Below are positions 1-28,492 of a DNA stretch of 64,000 nt, piece after piece. The notes below the pieces were generated by a model. It was not told the origin of the DNA and ran no database searches. It saw nothing but the letters and a program-made list of their open reading frames with translations. Numbering within the stretch: position 1 is the stretch's first letter; every line of letters begins with the position of its first letter. Source of the stretch: Scatophagus argus (taxonomy: Eukaryota > Chordata > Actinopteri > Scatophagidae); the NCBI RefSeq assembly GCF_020382885.2, contig NC_058493.1, positions 28,265,499-28,329,498 of the forward strand, in the 5' to 3' direction. The position numbers and the translations under genes are program-made.

Positions 1-1627
1 CAGGGAGAAACCAGCAGGGCAGCCCGAGTGAACACGACACTCTCTGTCTCTGTCTCTGTCTGTCTCAATCTAACGCTAACTCTGTGTAACATTTGTAGCT
101 GTAGAACAAAGTCAACTCCGCGCTGCTAAGCTAACTGCGAGCTACTCGGATACTGACTTGGCTAACATGCAAGCTAGCTGCTGTCAGCCAAACGCTGAAA
201 CATATCGAGTCTGTTTACACTACAAGTCACCATCAACAACAGCAACAGCTTAGAAAACAGGACACTGTGGTTCACACAAAATGCAACCTTATCTTCTTAC
301 ATGTGAGGAGGCGTCCACCGGGGAAACAACAAGCACTGCAAAGCTAGCGACGTCTACATCCGGTACGAAGCTCCGGTTTTCAAAATAAAGTCCAACCGAA
401 ATTACTCCAATCAAATACCATTTTAACCAATGACTGTGTGGAAGTACGTGTATAAGACAAATCCAAATTAACCAAATACAGCAAAGATAAATATAACGCG
501 ACAGAAGAATTTGTAAACAAAAGTGGATCAGAATGACACGTTGGCATTAATATGGAAGTTTAAATATATGTCTTTTGAGGTGACATGTAAAACTGTCAAA
601 TGATCCCCATGATTTGTTATTGATTACTGAAATGCTTGACGTACGACATATGGAGGTGCGACTGTTTTAAATGTCCCGTAACGTCCCTGCAGTGATGTTC
701 CATGGTGTTAATGCTGATAGAGTTGATGTTAATGTTAGAGTCAGGTCAGTTGGAGCTGAGAGCCAGGAGTTTTGTGGTTTCCTGCGGTCTGTGAATGTTT
801 GTGTGGATGAATGTGAGAGCGAGAGGGCGGAAAAGAGGAAAATGGAAGCAGAGTCAGACTGTTGTTGTTTCTGGGACCCTGATTTGTTGTATGGCGTGCT
901 TATGGCCGACAGTAACCGAATTGTTCTTCAGTAACAACCCCTCGTCGTTCTTACAGTACGTTCTCGTGCTACAGTCAGTGATAACCTCATAATAAGTGGC
1001 TGACAGTATAATTCGTGCACAAGTTAAACAACAGTAAAACACAACTCATGTTAAAACCCCCTGCAACACACCATCTGTGTTTGTGTTGTTTACGGGGGCT
1101 CTTTGCAAACAGGCGTTCACAGGAAGTGGTGTTCCTCTGAACTGTGTTCGACTTGCCGCAGCTCCTCTGAACTTTTCGGCAGGGTCGATATGAAAAAATA
1201 ATCAGCACCAGTTAAGTCCTAAAATATATTTAATTGAAGTGTAAGATCCACAGAGAGTACAACACTTTATCTCCATCACTCTTTTTTCTTAATTTCACAA
1301 ACTCGTTGACAGTAAATCTCGTCCTCTCTGTGGTCAGCCTGAGTAGCCTGTAAAACTGAACTACTTCAAAAACCACACAAGACCAGTTTGTTGAAAAATA
1401 AAAAAGTAATATACCAAGCTTGAATTCATTCTTCCAGAGTTGTGACTCATTTTGACTCAACAGTGACAACCTGAAAAAGTGATCATGCAAAACAGAACAG
1501 CAGGACAGTTTAATCAACAAGATGCTCAGGACAGGATCAAGTTTGACAGCTTTGAAGCCACTCTCAGATTCATTTCTTCAGCTGTGGACTGCTGCCAGGA
1601 TGTGACTGTCTGTGTGTGTGTGTGTCT
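1..1627. other. Gene-free flank downstream of lctl; possible promoter edge at far left
   Basis: No exon with convincing splice sites or family similarity was found here. The first 400 bases are richer in CpG and in GCTAGC-like words than the AT-rich stretch that follows, which is common around teleost transcription starts, so an upstream gene may begin just outside the window. This is a weak inference. The part from about 1230 to 1627 would hold the lctl 3' UTR; a variant polyadenylation word (ATTAAA on the minus strand, 1229-1234) is the best candidate signal. Confidence 0.3.
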
Positions 1628-6513
<4,886 letters not shown>

Positions 6514-7279
6514 CGTGGTCTTTGGTGAGGAGCTCACTGTCTTCAGTTACACCTACAGGACAGCAGTTACCCAGTTTGATCACTGATTTCACAGATATCA
6601 CGGCATCAGGTGTTAAAATACGAAGGCATCCTACATGGCTCCGTCTCCTGTTGGTCTGCCCTGAACAGGACAGGGAGGACAGATCACAGAATGTAGAAAC
6701 AAAAACTCACACAGAGGCGTCAGGCGTCCACCAGTTTCGAGTAAAACCATCCTAACTCAAATCTCTGGACCATTTGTTAAATATCCAGTGAAAAACCAGC
6801 CAGTCAGTATCAGAAAAATCTGGCTTCATTTCAGCCAGCTGTAGGACACGCTGACACAAAATGCTATCACAGACAGGAAGTAAGCCAGCTTGTCCAGCAC
6901 AGTCAGGATGAGCGACATTTGTGTTTCCTCAGCGACGCACAAGATGATCAAGATTAAAAATTTAAAGTGTGTTAAAGTTGCGTGAGAGCTGCTAAAGTCT
7001 GTGTGGCTTCCCTTCCTACATGTGTGCCTTTGCTCAGAGTCTGTCTCAGCCACAGCCGCCTCACTCAGAACCACATATAGATGACTGACCTGCTGCACGT
7101 CCCGCATTTGTCTCCGCTGGAAACTGCTCCAAAATGCAAGAAACGTCCCCAAGCTTCTGCACCGAGTTAATGCTCCCCAGTGTCACCGGCAGGTTCAGCG
7201 CCAGTGTGCCAAAAACAAAACAGAGTGAAGCATCCAGGACATTTTCTGCTATTCATCAGCTCACACACAGCAGCAATCG

Positions 7280-7340
<61 letters not shown>
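7280..7340. repeat. (CA)n microsatellite
   Basis: About 30 CA units with one AA interruption, in the interval between lctl and the crystallin gene. The rest of 6514-8843 shows no exon. Confidence 0.95.
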
Positions 7341-7342
<2 letters not shown>

Positions 7343-7649
7343 AATGCCTCTATTTGAAGTCAGTGAAGTGTGAGGGTAAATTTGCTGGGGCAAACAGATC
7401 TTTTGGAAAAAGATGGAGTCTGTTTGTCACTGTAAGCAAAGTTAATGTTAGTGAATCTGACAGAAAATACTGTCACTGAAGGTGCTCCCGTGTGTGTAGT
7501 AAACCGTAAAAGATGATTAGGAATCAAACAGTGAATAATTTTCAAAGCAAACTTATTCTCTCCCTTGACATTCTGTTCGTGGCAGCCTTCACACGATAAC
7601 AGAAACATCTGGATAAGTTATGAAGTTTAAAATGTGCAACTACACTTTC

Positions 7650-7915
7650 TATGAAGATCATATCTATAGTACGGAATGGGGACATTCATGGAGTATTATA
7701 ATGCATTCGTAATGCTTTATGACTACACTCTTAAGCACACATAATACTTTCTAACGCACTATGTCAACACTCGTAAAACATTATAGATGTAACTTATGTC
7801 TAAGTCTTATGTCTTACGGTAGCTTTTGAATGGTTATAAACTAGAGATTGATTGATGGGGCTTATAATGGATTATGACTACCTCTGCTCACCTGTACACA
7901 CCTGAACAATCAGCT
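7650..7915 (+). repeat. Hairpin-family dispersed repeat, forward copy
   Basis: Begins with a stretch like CATCTATAGT followed by repeated words TATGACTAC, ATTATAGATG and GGGGCTTATAATG, and ends with CTGCTCACCTGTACACA. It matches 57640-57905 in the same orientation and 5815-6128 in the opposite one. Lies about 1.1 kb upstream of the lctl start codon. Confidence 0.7.
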
Positions 7916-8102
7916 GCAGTGCGCCCAACATTTCCACAACGTTCCCGGTCTTTTGTTCCTTCTGTGCCGACTGATGAATTCAACACATTAAACATATTAT
8001 ACTGTTTTAAACAGAGTACACGTCAAAAGTTTGTTTTATGTGCTTCTGACTTCACTGGAGTTTTTACATAGCAACAATAACATTGCAAACGGTATGGGAT
8101 TA

Positions 8103-8330
8103 TGACGATTAATCGATTAGTTGATTGAAAAGAAAACCAGTTGACAACTATTTTGCTAATCAAATCGCTTCGGTCACTTTTCAAGCTAAAAGGCCAAACA
8201 TTTGCTGGTTCCAGCTTCTTAAATGTCAGGATTTGCTGTTTCTCTTTGTCCTCTCCGACAATAACTGAAAAGTCTTCGGGTTTCAGACTGTTGGTTGGAC
8301 AAAAGCAGCAGCGCGAGGACGTCACAGTTT
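8103..8330 (-). repeat. hAT-like teleost MITE copy
   Basis: Contains GATTAATCGATTAG near one end, and inner words AAAGGCCAAACATTTGCTGG and GACTGTTGGTTGGAC that recur, reversed or direct, at 16113-16345 and 44063-44335. It is non-coding and looks old. Confidence 0.6.
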
Positions 8331-8703
8331 TTTGAGATTTTACAGACCAACTTGTCCTCTCGTGTTAGGTGTGAGTGAGGGGCTGCCCTGACAGCAGCCC
8401 CCCTCGGGTCGCGGCCTCCTCGGTGAATACGGTGAGCTGGCCCTGCACAAAGTTTGAATACAGCCATTATCATAAGCTGCATTGTTTACAGAGCATTGTT
8501 GTAAACATGCTGACTTGCTCAAAGTCAAAACTGTTGGCACTGCACTCTCACATTTACATGTCAGTGTGTGGTTTGTGTGTGTGTGTGCGCACAGAAACTC
8601 TGCTTGTTGTGTGTGCACACGTCTGTTTCACCTGCATGTGTGTGTTTGTATGTTTTTTGTGCTCTGCGTGCGGCTGCAGTGTTTCCAGCTGATTATGATG
8701 ATG

Positions 8704-8726
8704 GTGTGTGTGTGTGTGTGTGTGTG
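8704..8726. repeat. (TG)n microsatellite
   Basis: Pure TG run about 150 bases upstream of the crystallin start codon. The wider 8566-8690 stretch is also TG-rich and makes long open frames full of Val and Cys that are not genes. Confidence 0.9.
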
Positions 8727-8843
8727 GACAGAGGACATGAGCGTTGTTGTGTGTTTAGCATATCAATGGCGTCCAGGGCCCCGACGACTGTTGCAGAAGC
8801 ACTCTGAGCTTTCCAGCAGCTGTCGGCTCAACTCGACTTGCTG

Positions 8844-8850
8844 TATTTAA
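8844..8850 (+). promoter_or_regulatory. TATA-like box of the crystallin gene
   Basis: TATTTAA stands 37 bases before the start codon. Lens crystallin genes typically have a TATA box and a very short 5' UTR, which fits a start of transcription about 25-30 bases further on. No full Maf-recognition element was confirmed by eye. Confidence 0.5.
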
Positions 8851-8880
8851 GGGGCTTTCTTGTTGCCTCGCAGAGCTGAC

Positions 8881-11615
8881 ATGAACATCTTTACTAAGGT
8901 CCCAGGATTAGCCCAACAAACCAGGTATGTTGACCCACAGAGTCAGACCCCCCAGCGGTCAGATGGGCGGGCACCTCCAACACCAGTTTCCCCAAATCAC
9001 CTGAAGAGTGATAGGAGACATGCACACACAGTGAATACTTCAGGTTTAAACTGCAGAGACTGAAGCATGACAGTCTGGAACAGAAATGAAAAATGTTTGT
9101 GGATATTTTCAGTCTGCTCAGGTCTTCAGTTTCACCTCGGCACACTGACTGTGGCCTCTCTGCGATTGTTTGAATCGTTAGGTTGTGTGTTTTAATCATT
9201 CATTAAAATTGCTTCTGTATCTGCAGCAAGCTGGGGTCTGTGCTCCAACGCGCCTTCTACGGGTCCGGTGGGAGGGTGAGTCCAGCCGCCATGGAGTTAC
9301 TCTGTCATAGCAGCATGTGGTTTTGTATCAGCTTCTCAACTGGGAGGATTTGATGACACTTTATGGAAGAAACTAAAGCTAACTTTCCTGTGAGGACGTA
9401 GAAGAACAGATTAGAGACATATGAATGCAGTTTGTGTGAGACAGCTTGTCCTCTTCGTGTAAAGCTACGCAGAGTGAGAAACGTCCAATTGTTCATCTTC
9501 GGCCTCTGACATCTGGTATCTGGTGCGTACACGAGTGCAGAGTGTAGGATGGAAAACCTTTAAAGGCTCAGTTCACCCAAATCATATAGTAAACATGTCT
9601 TCCCACAGTCTTTGGGCGACGTGATCTCAGTCTCTCCTGCGACGCCCAGAAAACAGCAAAATGATTCAACGAGACAAAAATATGACAGAGATTTAAGTTT
9701 AAGAGTTTTACACATCCTGACATCACGATTTTTGTCATTTTTATATCATTATTATTTCCCCTCCCTGTCAAAAATGACAGAATTATCCACCAAAAATGTC
9801 CTGTATTTGCTGGTATCAGATTGTTGGAAGAAAAGAGCAGAAACCTTACAGACTGGAACACGCAGACAGTAAAAGTTAAACTCATATAGAAAATAAAGTT
9901 AACGTTGATGAAGTGCTGATGGAGTCACAGCAGGTTCTTTGTCCTTTGCTCCTGTCGTGTCTCCGCCCTCAGGTGACCCTTTTCGAGCAGCGGAACTTCG
10001 CCGGCCGACGGCTGGACCTGAGTTCTGACTGCAGCAGGCTCAACGACAGGAGCTTCCCGGAGAGATGTAACTCTGTGCAGGTGGAGGGCGGAGCGTAAGT
10101 CCACACCAACACCTGAGGCAGACTGCAGGGTGCTGCAGCAAGCAATGAGACAAACAGGAAAGATCGTTCAAAGAACTGAACTGCAGACACGTGAAAGCCA
10201 GTTGATCTTGTTAGAGACGTAAAACCGAAAAGGAAAAGCTGAGATTTCCATAATGACTCATTTGGTCAAAGTCACAACTGAATAAAATCCAGCGTGTAGT
10301 TTGGTAGCTCACAGGTGAAACATCAACACGTCAGAGTTAAAAGGTGAAAAGGTAAAAAAATGTCTTACAAAATGACACTTACTGTATGAAAAGGTACACA
10401 CACATTAAATCAGAGTTTTTGAAGTTCATGAAGTTTGGACCTGATCATAATAAAATCAGTGACCGAAATGCTGCATGTCCTGGGTTGGCCGTTACATTTT
10501 TGACACTTAAAACTGTTTAGTTGTTGTGGAAATTCAAGTTTAAACCACTGCCACCCTGCAGACATCATGGAAATGAGTTCCTCAAAGACAGACAGAGCAA
10601 AACCTCCATAACCAAATCTGTGCTCACTGGGAATCTGACTTTTATATCTGCAGGGTCTGTAAATTAATTTCAACTTTTCCCTGCTGCTTTATGCATCAGG
10701 CTTTAAACTCCTCGCTTCTCTTCTTCTTCTTCTTCTTCTCTCTCTTTAAGATGGGTTGGTTACGAGCATGAGAACTTCCGGGGCCGTCAGTACCTGTGGG
10801 ACATGTCCGAGCGGGGAGAGTACAACTGCTACGACAAGTGGTGCGCTCAGGGGGACCACGTGTCCTCCGTCCGAGCTGTCAAACAGGTGAGACGTTATGT
10901 CCGTCAAACTCTGGTTCGTAACTCGTCACGAGCATCCATAGGACACCTGGACTTATAAAACTCATTACAAATGATCTCACATTCATAATTAAAAAGAGGA
11001 TTTGGGTTTGGGTGTGGAGCTCTTCAGTACCTGATGGAGGGTCGGGGGTCCTCCAGCCTGCACTCACAAGCAGTTTTTCTCTGGATTTCTGTCATCCCCA
11101 GGACAACAACCCCGCCAGAGCTCAGCTGTTCGAGCGAGCCGGCTTCTCTGGAAAGAAGATGGAGATCCAGGACGACATTCCCAACCTGATGAGCCGTTAC
11201 AGCCTCAACAGAGTGGCGTCCATCCGCGTGCTGGGAGGAGCGTAAGTGTCGCTTCCCTCCAGATCCCTGGTTCCAGTACAGCATCAGTCAGGTGTAGGGA
11301 CTCTGATGTCCCTAAATGCAGCACACGTGCAGTCTTAGTGTGTCTACCATCTGAGGACTTCAAGGACGTCCAAACACACGTTAAAACTTCTTTTACTTGT
11401 GTCAGTATTTGTCCAGTGTGCTACTGGTAGCTTTAGTAGAGGATCTGAGTATGTCCTCCTCCCTCTGTGTGTGTGTGTGTAGGTGGGTGGTGTATCAGGA
11501 GCCGAACTACAGAGGACCTCATTACATCCTGGAGAAGCGAGATTACAACAACTTCTCTGACTGGGGCAGCCAGAACAACACGGTGGGCTCCATGCGTCGA
11601 GTCCGCTTCAGCTGA
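8881..11615 (+). CDS. Beta/gamma-crystallin with four Greek-key motifs
   Basis: Structural lens-type protein of the beta/gamma-crystallin superfamily. Six exons: 8881-8924, 9227-9275, 9973-10094, 10751-10886, 11102-11241, 11483-11615; total 624 nt, 207 aa. Exons 1-2 encode a 31-residue N-terminal arm (starting MNIFTKVPG) and exons 3 to 6 encode one Greek-key motif each. One motif per exon is the beta-crystallin layout; gamma-crystallins pack two motifs per exon. Greek-key signatures are clear: LFEQRNFAG, GYEHENFRG, LFERAGFSG and YQEPNYRG, with the usual tryptophans. It stops without a C-terminal arm, at RVRFS. A polyadenylation signal follows at 11707. The protein may be the fish gene called crybgx (crystallin beta gamma X), but I could not separate this from other divergent fish beta-crystallins, so no symbol is given. 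Its convergent neighbour is ccnb2; the adjacent lens-expressed lctl may be coincidence. Confidence 0.9.
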
Positions 11616-11706
11616 ACTCCACCGCTGATCCAGTCCAGTCAGCAGGACCCCCACCCACCATCACACACATGAAAGCTGTCAGCTTTACACACACCCCTAT
11701 TTTAGT

Positions 11707-11738
11707 AATAAACTGTTTTAAAAAAAAAAAAAAAAAAA
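11707..11738 (+). terminator. Crystallin polyadenylation signal and genomic A-tract
   Basis: AATAAA at 11707-11712 lies 92 bases after the stop codon, followed 7 bases later by a 19-base run of A (11720-11738). The signal sits where cleavage of the crystallin mRNA is expected. Confidence 0.75.
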
Positions 11739-11894
11739 TCTTTGTTACTTGCTTTTCATTTTGTTTTTGGTCAGTTAAAGGTTCATTAAATAAATATTAA
11801 CTACAGAAAAGGTGGATTTAGGGATCGCTGTTGGAACCAATTAGACATGAGAATGACTGACTCAATGAGACTGCAAACAAGCCAACTGAAACAT

Positions 11895-11900
11895 TTTATT
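11895..11900 (-). terminator. Candidate ccnb2 polyadenylation signal
   Basis: AATAAA on the minus strand about 500 bases past the ccnb2 stop codon. A nearer alternative is at 12308-12313. The interval 11739-12395 otherwise holds only AT-rich presumed 3' UTR. Confidence 0.4.
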
Positions 11901-12395
11901 TAGCTTCATGAACAAAGTAGACAGCCGTGAGAAGGCAAAGATCCACGCATGATTGCATGTTTACCACATGTACACAGTATGTGGTGCATTAAAATGCAGG
12001 ACAGGACAGGAGGTACAAACTAAAGCACAGCTAACATTTAATCAAATCAAGAAAAATCTAACTAAAAATAAGGCACTTGCTTCACCCATAAGAGTGACTG
12101 GAGCTCAAGCTTTAAACAAAAAAATAAAACACTTCAGCTTCATGAAGTTGATGACCAACAACCCGATTGGAAGCCGTGCAACATCTCAGCTCAGGTTTTA
12201 CAGTGCAATTCAAGGAAAATCCAGCATAAAGATTTGAGCCAAACATCAGATAAGAAATAAATCTGAACAAACCACAAAGTCTGGATCAAAAAAAAATTAT
12301 AAAAATGTTTTATTAAAAACTAGTGAAGTTTCTCCACAGTGATCAATCTAAAATAAAGTGCAAGTGAAAAGTCCTCTAAAATACAGAAGTCCGCC

Positions 12396-14709
12396 TCAGG
12401 GATTGTTGAGCACAGCAGCCGCCAAGTTCCTGACGACGGCCGACTTCAGCTGAGGGATGAGGCTGATCTTCATCAGTTTGCTGCTCGAGTACTTGTTCTT
12501 CACAGCCTGCACAGGAGCAAAGTACTTCAGTTTAATGTGCCGTCAACTCACGATCCAAACTTCTCGTGCTTTTTGTCAGAAACTCACCAGGAACTTTGTC
12601 TTCCCGTCGTTCAACATCACGACATTTTTGGCGATGTGCTGCATGATCGGCTTCAGATGGGCCTCGTCGTACGTCGAGTAGTGCTGCTGCGTGGGAGACT
12701 GCGACACGACAGGAGAACAATTAACACAAGCCTGCAACCAGGAAAATGACGTCCATTAAAAACACCCGCAGTCCATCAAACTGACCCACGGCAGCCCTTC
12801 AAGCAGCAGCTGGGAGAGACACAGGGAGGCGGCAGCGATCTCGGAGGGCCGATAGTGCACCATGTGGTAGTCGAGGAGGGTCAGCTCCATCAGGTACTTG
12901 GCCAGCGTGTGTCGCTCTACATCAGACTGAGACAGAAACACCAACATCTTACAAACCCGCCAGTGGAAACGCTCAGACCGTTTGTCTCCAGGAGACCAAG
13001 AATCTGCTGCTTTTCACTTGAGCTCAGCACGTGTACGCGGTCGCTTTTAAATACTGCAAGTGAAGAAGAGCGAGGCAGAACATCTCATCACCTGCAGCTC
13101 GTCAGGAGATCTGATGAACAGATACTGCGGCTCTTCCTTTGCACACTGATGATCAGCCCAACTCTTAACGTCATTAAATTATCTTGCTGCTGTAAAAACT
13201 CACACTGGCCACCTTGGACGCCCGTCTGAGGAAGTGCAACGGAAGAGGACGTCCAAGCTGGAAACCGAGGCTCTTCAGAACCACCTGCTCCATCTCCAGA
13301 ATCTGAGACTTTGTGAACGCGTTGTCCGTGATGTAGGCGAAGTCTCCGACCTCCGGAGCGTACATCTCCTCGTATTTACAGGCCACCAGCATGGCAGTCA
13401 CGCCGACGAGCTGCAGCTTTCTGCGAGAGACCGGCTGGACCTGCAGCACAGCAGGAGAAGGTTTTCACAGCTCGCCAAACCCACAGTGAAAGAAAAACTG
13501 CTGGGTCTGTTCTTACCTGGAGAAAACGATCCAGGATGGCAACTGTGAGGTACAGAGTCTCCTGCAGCAGCTGGAACCTGGAGTGAACCTGGACCAGCCA
13601 GTCGATGAGAAGAGCTCGCATGCGCTCGGTGATCTCATAACCCTGCATGTAGTTGGCTCGTACGGCTTGCTGCACCTGTGGAAGCAGACCGTGGTGGAAA
13701 ACGAACCGCAGGACGATGCAGAGTTTGGATGATGGAGGGAGTGAGTTACCTCCAGGTCGTGCAGATAATTATAGATATCTTTGACGTATTGTGAGCAGAG
13801 CTGTGGCAGGTCTGCGTCCTGCTCGTCAACGTCCTCCACGGCGAGCAGCGCTTCAGAGAAAGCCTGGCACAGCTGCTCCTCCTCCTTCATGGACACGTCA
13901 GCAGACTCCTCTGAAACTGGAGGGAGGGGGTCTGCAGGTGCCTGGACCCGGACTGCTGGATGAACCGCCTGAGTGGGTGCAGCTTTTTGGCCACAAGAAG
14001 CTTTGGCTGATGCTTTGGCTGATGCTTTGGCTCGTCCCGACCTCTGAGGAAACGAGTCAGAAATTATTTAACGAGTTTTGGGCCGTTTGGTTTGAGAGAA
14101 ACTGAATGACTTTAGTCCGACTGCACAAACCTTCTTTAAGTGTTCACTACAAGGCCAGAGGAGCTTAACACCAACAACATGTGACAGCTGAACACCCCAA
14201 AAACGTGAGCTTTAATCTGACACCACAACATCCTCCACTCTGTGTGGAAGGCTGCTTCAGACCAGCAGCGTCCGTACACTTTTGGCCATAAGTTGTACCT
14301 TGTGTCCGAGTTATTATGCGAGTCACAAGTCATACAACAGAAACGGTTGTTCTTTCGTCATGTTACCTTTGCGTTGACTGCTGCTTCAGGAACGTTGGTA
14401 ATCTCTCCAAGAGCAGCTCTCCTCGGACCTGCAGCCGCGGTTTTACTCATCTTCACCGGGTTCTCTGCGGCTGGAAGCTGCTTAAAGAGAAGCATACAAA
14501 ACATAGAAACTCAGTTTAATAAACGCTGTCTCATTTAAAGCTGATTTATACAGCAACAGGCGAACCAAAAGCTAATCGCTGCAGGCCGTAATGTTAGCTA
14601 ACGATGCTAGCCGCCACCAGCCGCCTCGCAGCAGGCTAAAGGTTAACACAGAGAAACAGCGAAATAACTTCAACTCACTCACCGCAGCTCGAACGTCTAC
14701 AGACGACAT
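12396..14709 (-). CDS. ccnb2: G2/mitotic-specific cyclin B2
   Basis: Activating subunit of Cdk1 for entry into mitosis. Eight exons: 14683-14709, 14367-14477, 13750-14043, 13517-13675, 13204-13440, 12786-12926, 12588-12698, 12396-12506; total 1191 nt, 396 aa. An N-terminal destruction box [10 protein letters not shown] (residues 28-37) is the APC/C degron. The cyclin box begins at [13 protein letters not shown] (about 163-175), followed by the [10 protein letters not shown] and [10 protein letters not shown] segments typical of B cyclins; the C-terminal cyclin fold runs to near the end. The N-terminal region has a short tandem repeat ([11 protein letters not shown], three 12-base units near 13997-14034). 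Splice sites are GT-AG throughout. Length and degron spacing fit B2 rather than B1 or B3. Upstream NF-Y and CHR sites support G2/M-specific transcription. Confidence 0.95.
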
Positions 14710-14814
14710 GTTGGAGGCCAAACTGTGACTTAAAGAAGCGCCGGGACGACTTGTTAGCCGAGCACCTCTGTGAGCACAGACTACTGCAGGTAAACAACAC
14801 CGGCACGAGCAGAT

Positions 14815-14883
14815 TTCAAATAGCGCTCCGTCAAATCTGATTGGATCGCAGCTTTGGTCGGACGATCCTGATTGGCTAATTGG
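14815..14883 (-). promoter_or_regulatory. ccnb2 cell-cycle promoter: CHR plus three CCAAT boxes
   Basis: Reading on the minus strand, three CCAAT boxes occur (plus-strand ATTGG at 14840-14844, 14871-14875, 14879-14883), followed downstream by TTTGAA (plus-strand TTCAAA, 14815-14820), 106 bases before the start codon. CCAAT boxes about 31-33 bases apart plus a CHR of sequence TTTGAA is the arrangement known for mammalian cyclin B2, bound by NF-Y and by DREAM/B-MYB-MuvB. Confidence 0.8.
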
Positions 14884-16112
14884 TTAAAGGTGTATTTTAC
14901 TGACCACGAAAATTGAATAATAATAATAATAATAAGTAGGCCTACTAGTGCTAACACCGCGTCGGTTAATAACGATGAATTATTAAACTATTATAAATGA
15001 AATGCATTTTGAGGAGTATCCACTTCCGTTGTTTTCACTGATCATATCCGTCCCCAGTATGTCTCAACACAACCTAAAGGTTTGTTTGTGCTGAACTGCC
15101 ATGAAATAATGGAGAAAAATACTCTTATTCTTTTATTTAAATTTAGATCAACCAGTATAATACAGAGGAAAATGTAGTCTTTTAATCAGCCTGCTTTTTA
15201 TTTCCCATTGAAACACTAACATCAAATCAATTAATTTTATTAATATTGGTTTATCAGACCAGATTTTGTCCCCTGAATGTCACTGGTCCCAGCGTGAATG
15301 TCTGTTACTTGAGAAATAAACCATCTAAGCCATCTATTTTTCTGGTGTTTCTTTTTAAACAGAAAAACAGTGAATGCCAATAGGGCTTTGGATAAGAGTC
15401 AACATCCCCAAAGTCTCAAGACTTCACAAGGACAGACATTTTTATTCTTTCAAAGAAAATCAGTAGCACTTAATGCCTCTTTATGTGAGCATGTTCCTAT
15501 CTGACAGCATTACTGCAGCTATGACTTCACCAGTATGAAATACATAAACAGTACAAAAATACATGAGCGTAACGGACGGTTTAATAATAAAAAGCTTTAA
15601 ACTGAAATGCAAATGTATGGAAAAACTCCCAAAGCATTCAAAGTACAGAAAGTCTTTCATACAGAATCAAATATTTTATGTCTTTAAAAGCATGAAGGAG
15701 CACAGCAGGTTAACTGAAGGTGTGTTTTATAAAAAGTTCATGATGCTTGTTATTTTGACAGTGATTTAACGGGTATATAAGGTGAAACATTCAACACGGT
15801 GGGTTAACTGTGGCAGTTTGGTCCAAGTTTTATTCAAAAGGTGCTGCAACAATTAGCCGACTGCTCGACAGACAAAAAACAATCTGCAACTATTTTGACT
15901 ATCAATTAATCATTTTAGATATTTTCACACATTTGCTTGCAGCCTTACTGCCTTCAGCCAATTCTGACCTTTAGATCCAAACAGGTGACACATGAATGAG
16001 TAGAGAAGCAGAACAAAAGCAGATGTTTCCATAGAGGACACAGGGACCACTGAATGGTGTGATGTGGATCACATGCTGGGGCCTTCAGTCACCACAACTC
16101 AACACATAAACA

Positions 16113-16345
16113 GGAGCTGCAATGATTAGTAGACTAATCAGCAACTATTTTGATAATCTAAAATGTCAACCGTTTGCTTAAGAGTCTTTGGGTTTCGGAC
16201 TGTTGGTGGGACAAAAGACACCAGGAAACGTCAATCACTGTGGGCTCTGAGAAACTTTTAAAAATGTTTTATAAACTAAAAGATCAGTCATGAGAATAAA
16301 TGACAGATTAATCGATGACGAACCTGTCAGTTGCAGCTCTAATGT
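16113..16345 (-). repeat. hAT-like teleost MITE with terminal inverted repeats
   Basis: Left end reads GGAGCTGCAATGATTAG and right end GTTGCAGCTCT, an imperfect inverted pair. Inner words CTTTGGGTTTCGGACTGTTGG match the copy at 8103-8330. About 230 bases long, without coding capacity. Confidence 0.6.
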
Positions 16346-16454
16346 GAAATCTGGTGGGAGAGTTTGAGCAACGTGTTAGACGCCATCCTGGACCACCAAC
16401 AAAACAACAAACGGAGCAATGTGGTCCATGAAGACGAGGTCCAGACTACTCTCG

Positions 16455-16660
16455 TATATAAAGATGGACGACGTGCCTCCACTTCTTCCCAATGTACTAA
16501 AGTGAAGCCAAAATATCCCTGGTACGAGTGCTGCCATCTTGTTCCGGTGATGTCATCTGGAGCCAGAGTCTGTGCAGCGGTGATCGGCCCGGATCCGGAT
16601 CAGATGTTTTAGCTTCACTTTTAGGAAGCTCTCACAGCGTCCATCTTTATGCACAGTCAG
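16455..16660 (+). repeat. Dispersed non-coding repeat, copy 1
   Basis: The segment CTCGTATATAAAGATGG through AGTGAAGCCAAAATATCCC and TGATGTCATCTGG is matched in reverse complement by 31555-31745. It is recognised by self-comparison within the window; similar sequence is common in fish genomes from memory. Confidence 0.65.
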
Positions 16661-16965
16661 CGGTCGACACACTCGGAGAAGAAGCACAGCTGTGGACGCC
16701 GTTTTAAAGTTAAATCATACAGTGAAAAAAAATCCTTGAGCTGACTATCAGTTTTGGAGAAAAACATGAACGTATAAAACATTTGGAGACGCTGCTGGCT
16801 ACGCCCCCCAAACCCATTACGGAACATTATACACAGACTTGTGTAAACTTGAACCTTCATTCTGAAATTCACTTAACAAAAAGAAGTTGTTTTTTTTTAG
16901 CAGTTTTCTGATCTGAAATGGATAATCAGGAGACAAACGATGACCCAGCAGCTGAGGCCGTAAAA

Positions 16966-16971
16966 TTTATT
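16966..16971 (-). terminator. cars1 polyadenylation signal
   Basis: AATAAA on the minus strand 49 bases beyond the cars1 stop codon, giving a short 3' UTR. Confidence 0.7.
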
Positions 16972-17019
16972 CTGTAGGGATCGTGAAGAGCGGACGGCTC
17001 GGACGCTCTGTAAACACAC

Positions 17020-28492
<11,473 letters not shown>

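Larger units (their letters stand above)
14884..16965. other. Intergenic region between ccnb2 and cars1 tails, repeat-bearing
   Basis: Contains an (AAT)n run near 14910-14935, AT-rich sequence with no exon, two hAT-like MITE traces (about 15836-15920 and 16113-16345) and a dispersed repeat at 16455-16660. Nothing here has codon structure with matching splice sites. Confidence 0.6.

Noticed and set aside
8482-8850. 122-codon frame rich in Val and Cys
   Set aside because: Translation of a TG-rich microsatellite region upstream of the crystallin gene.
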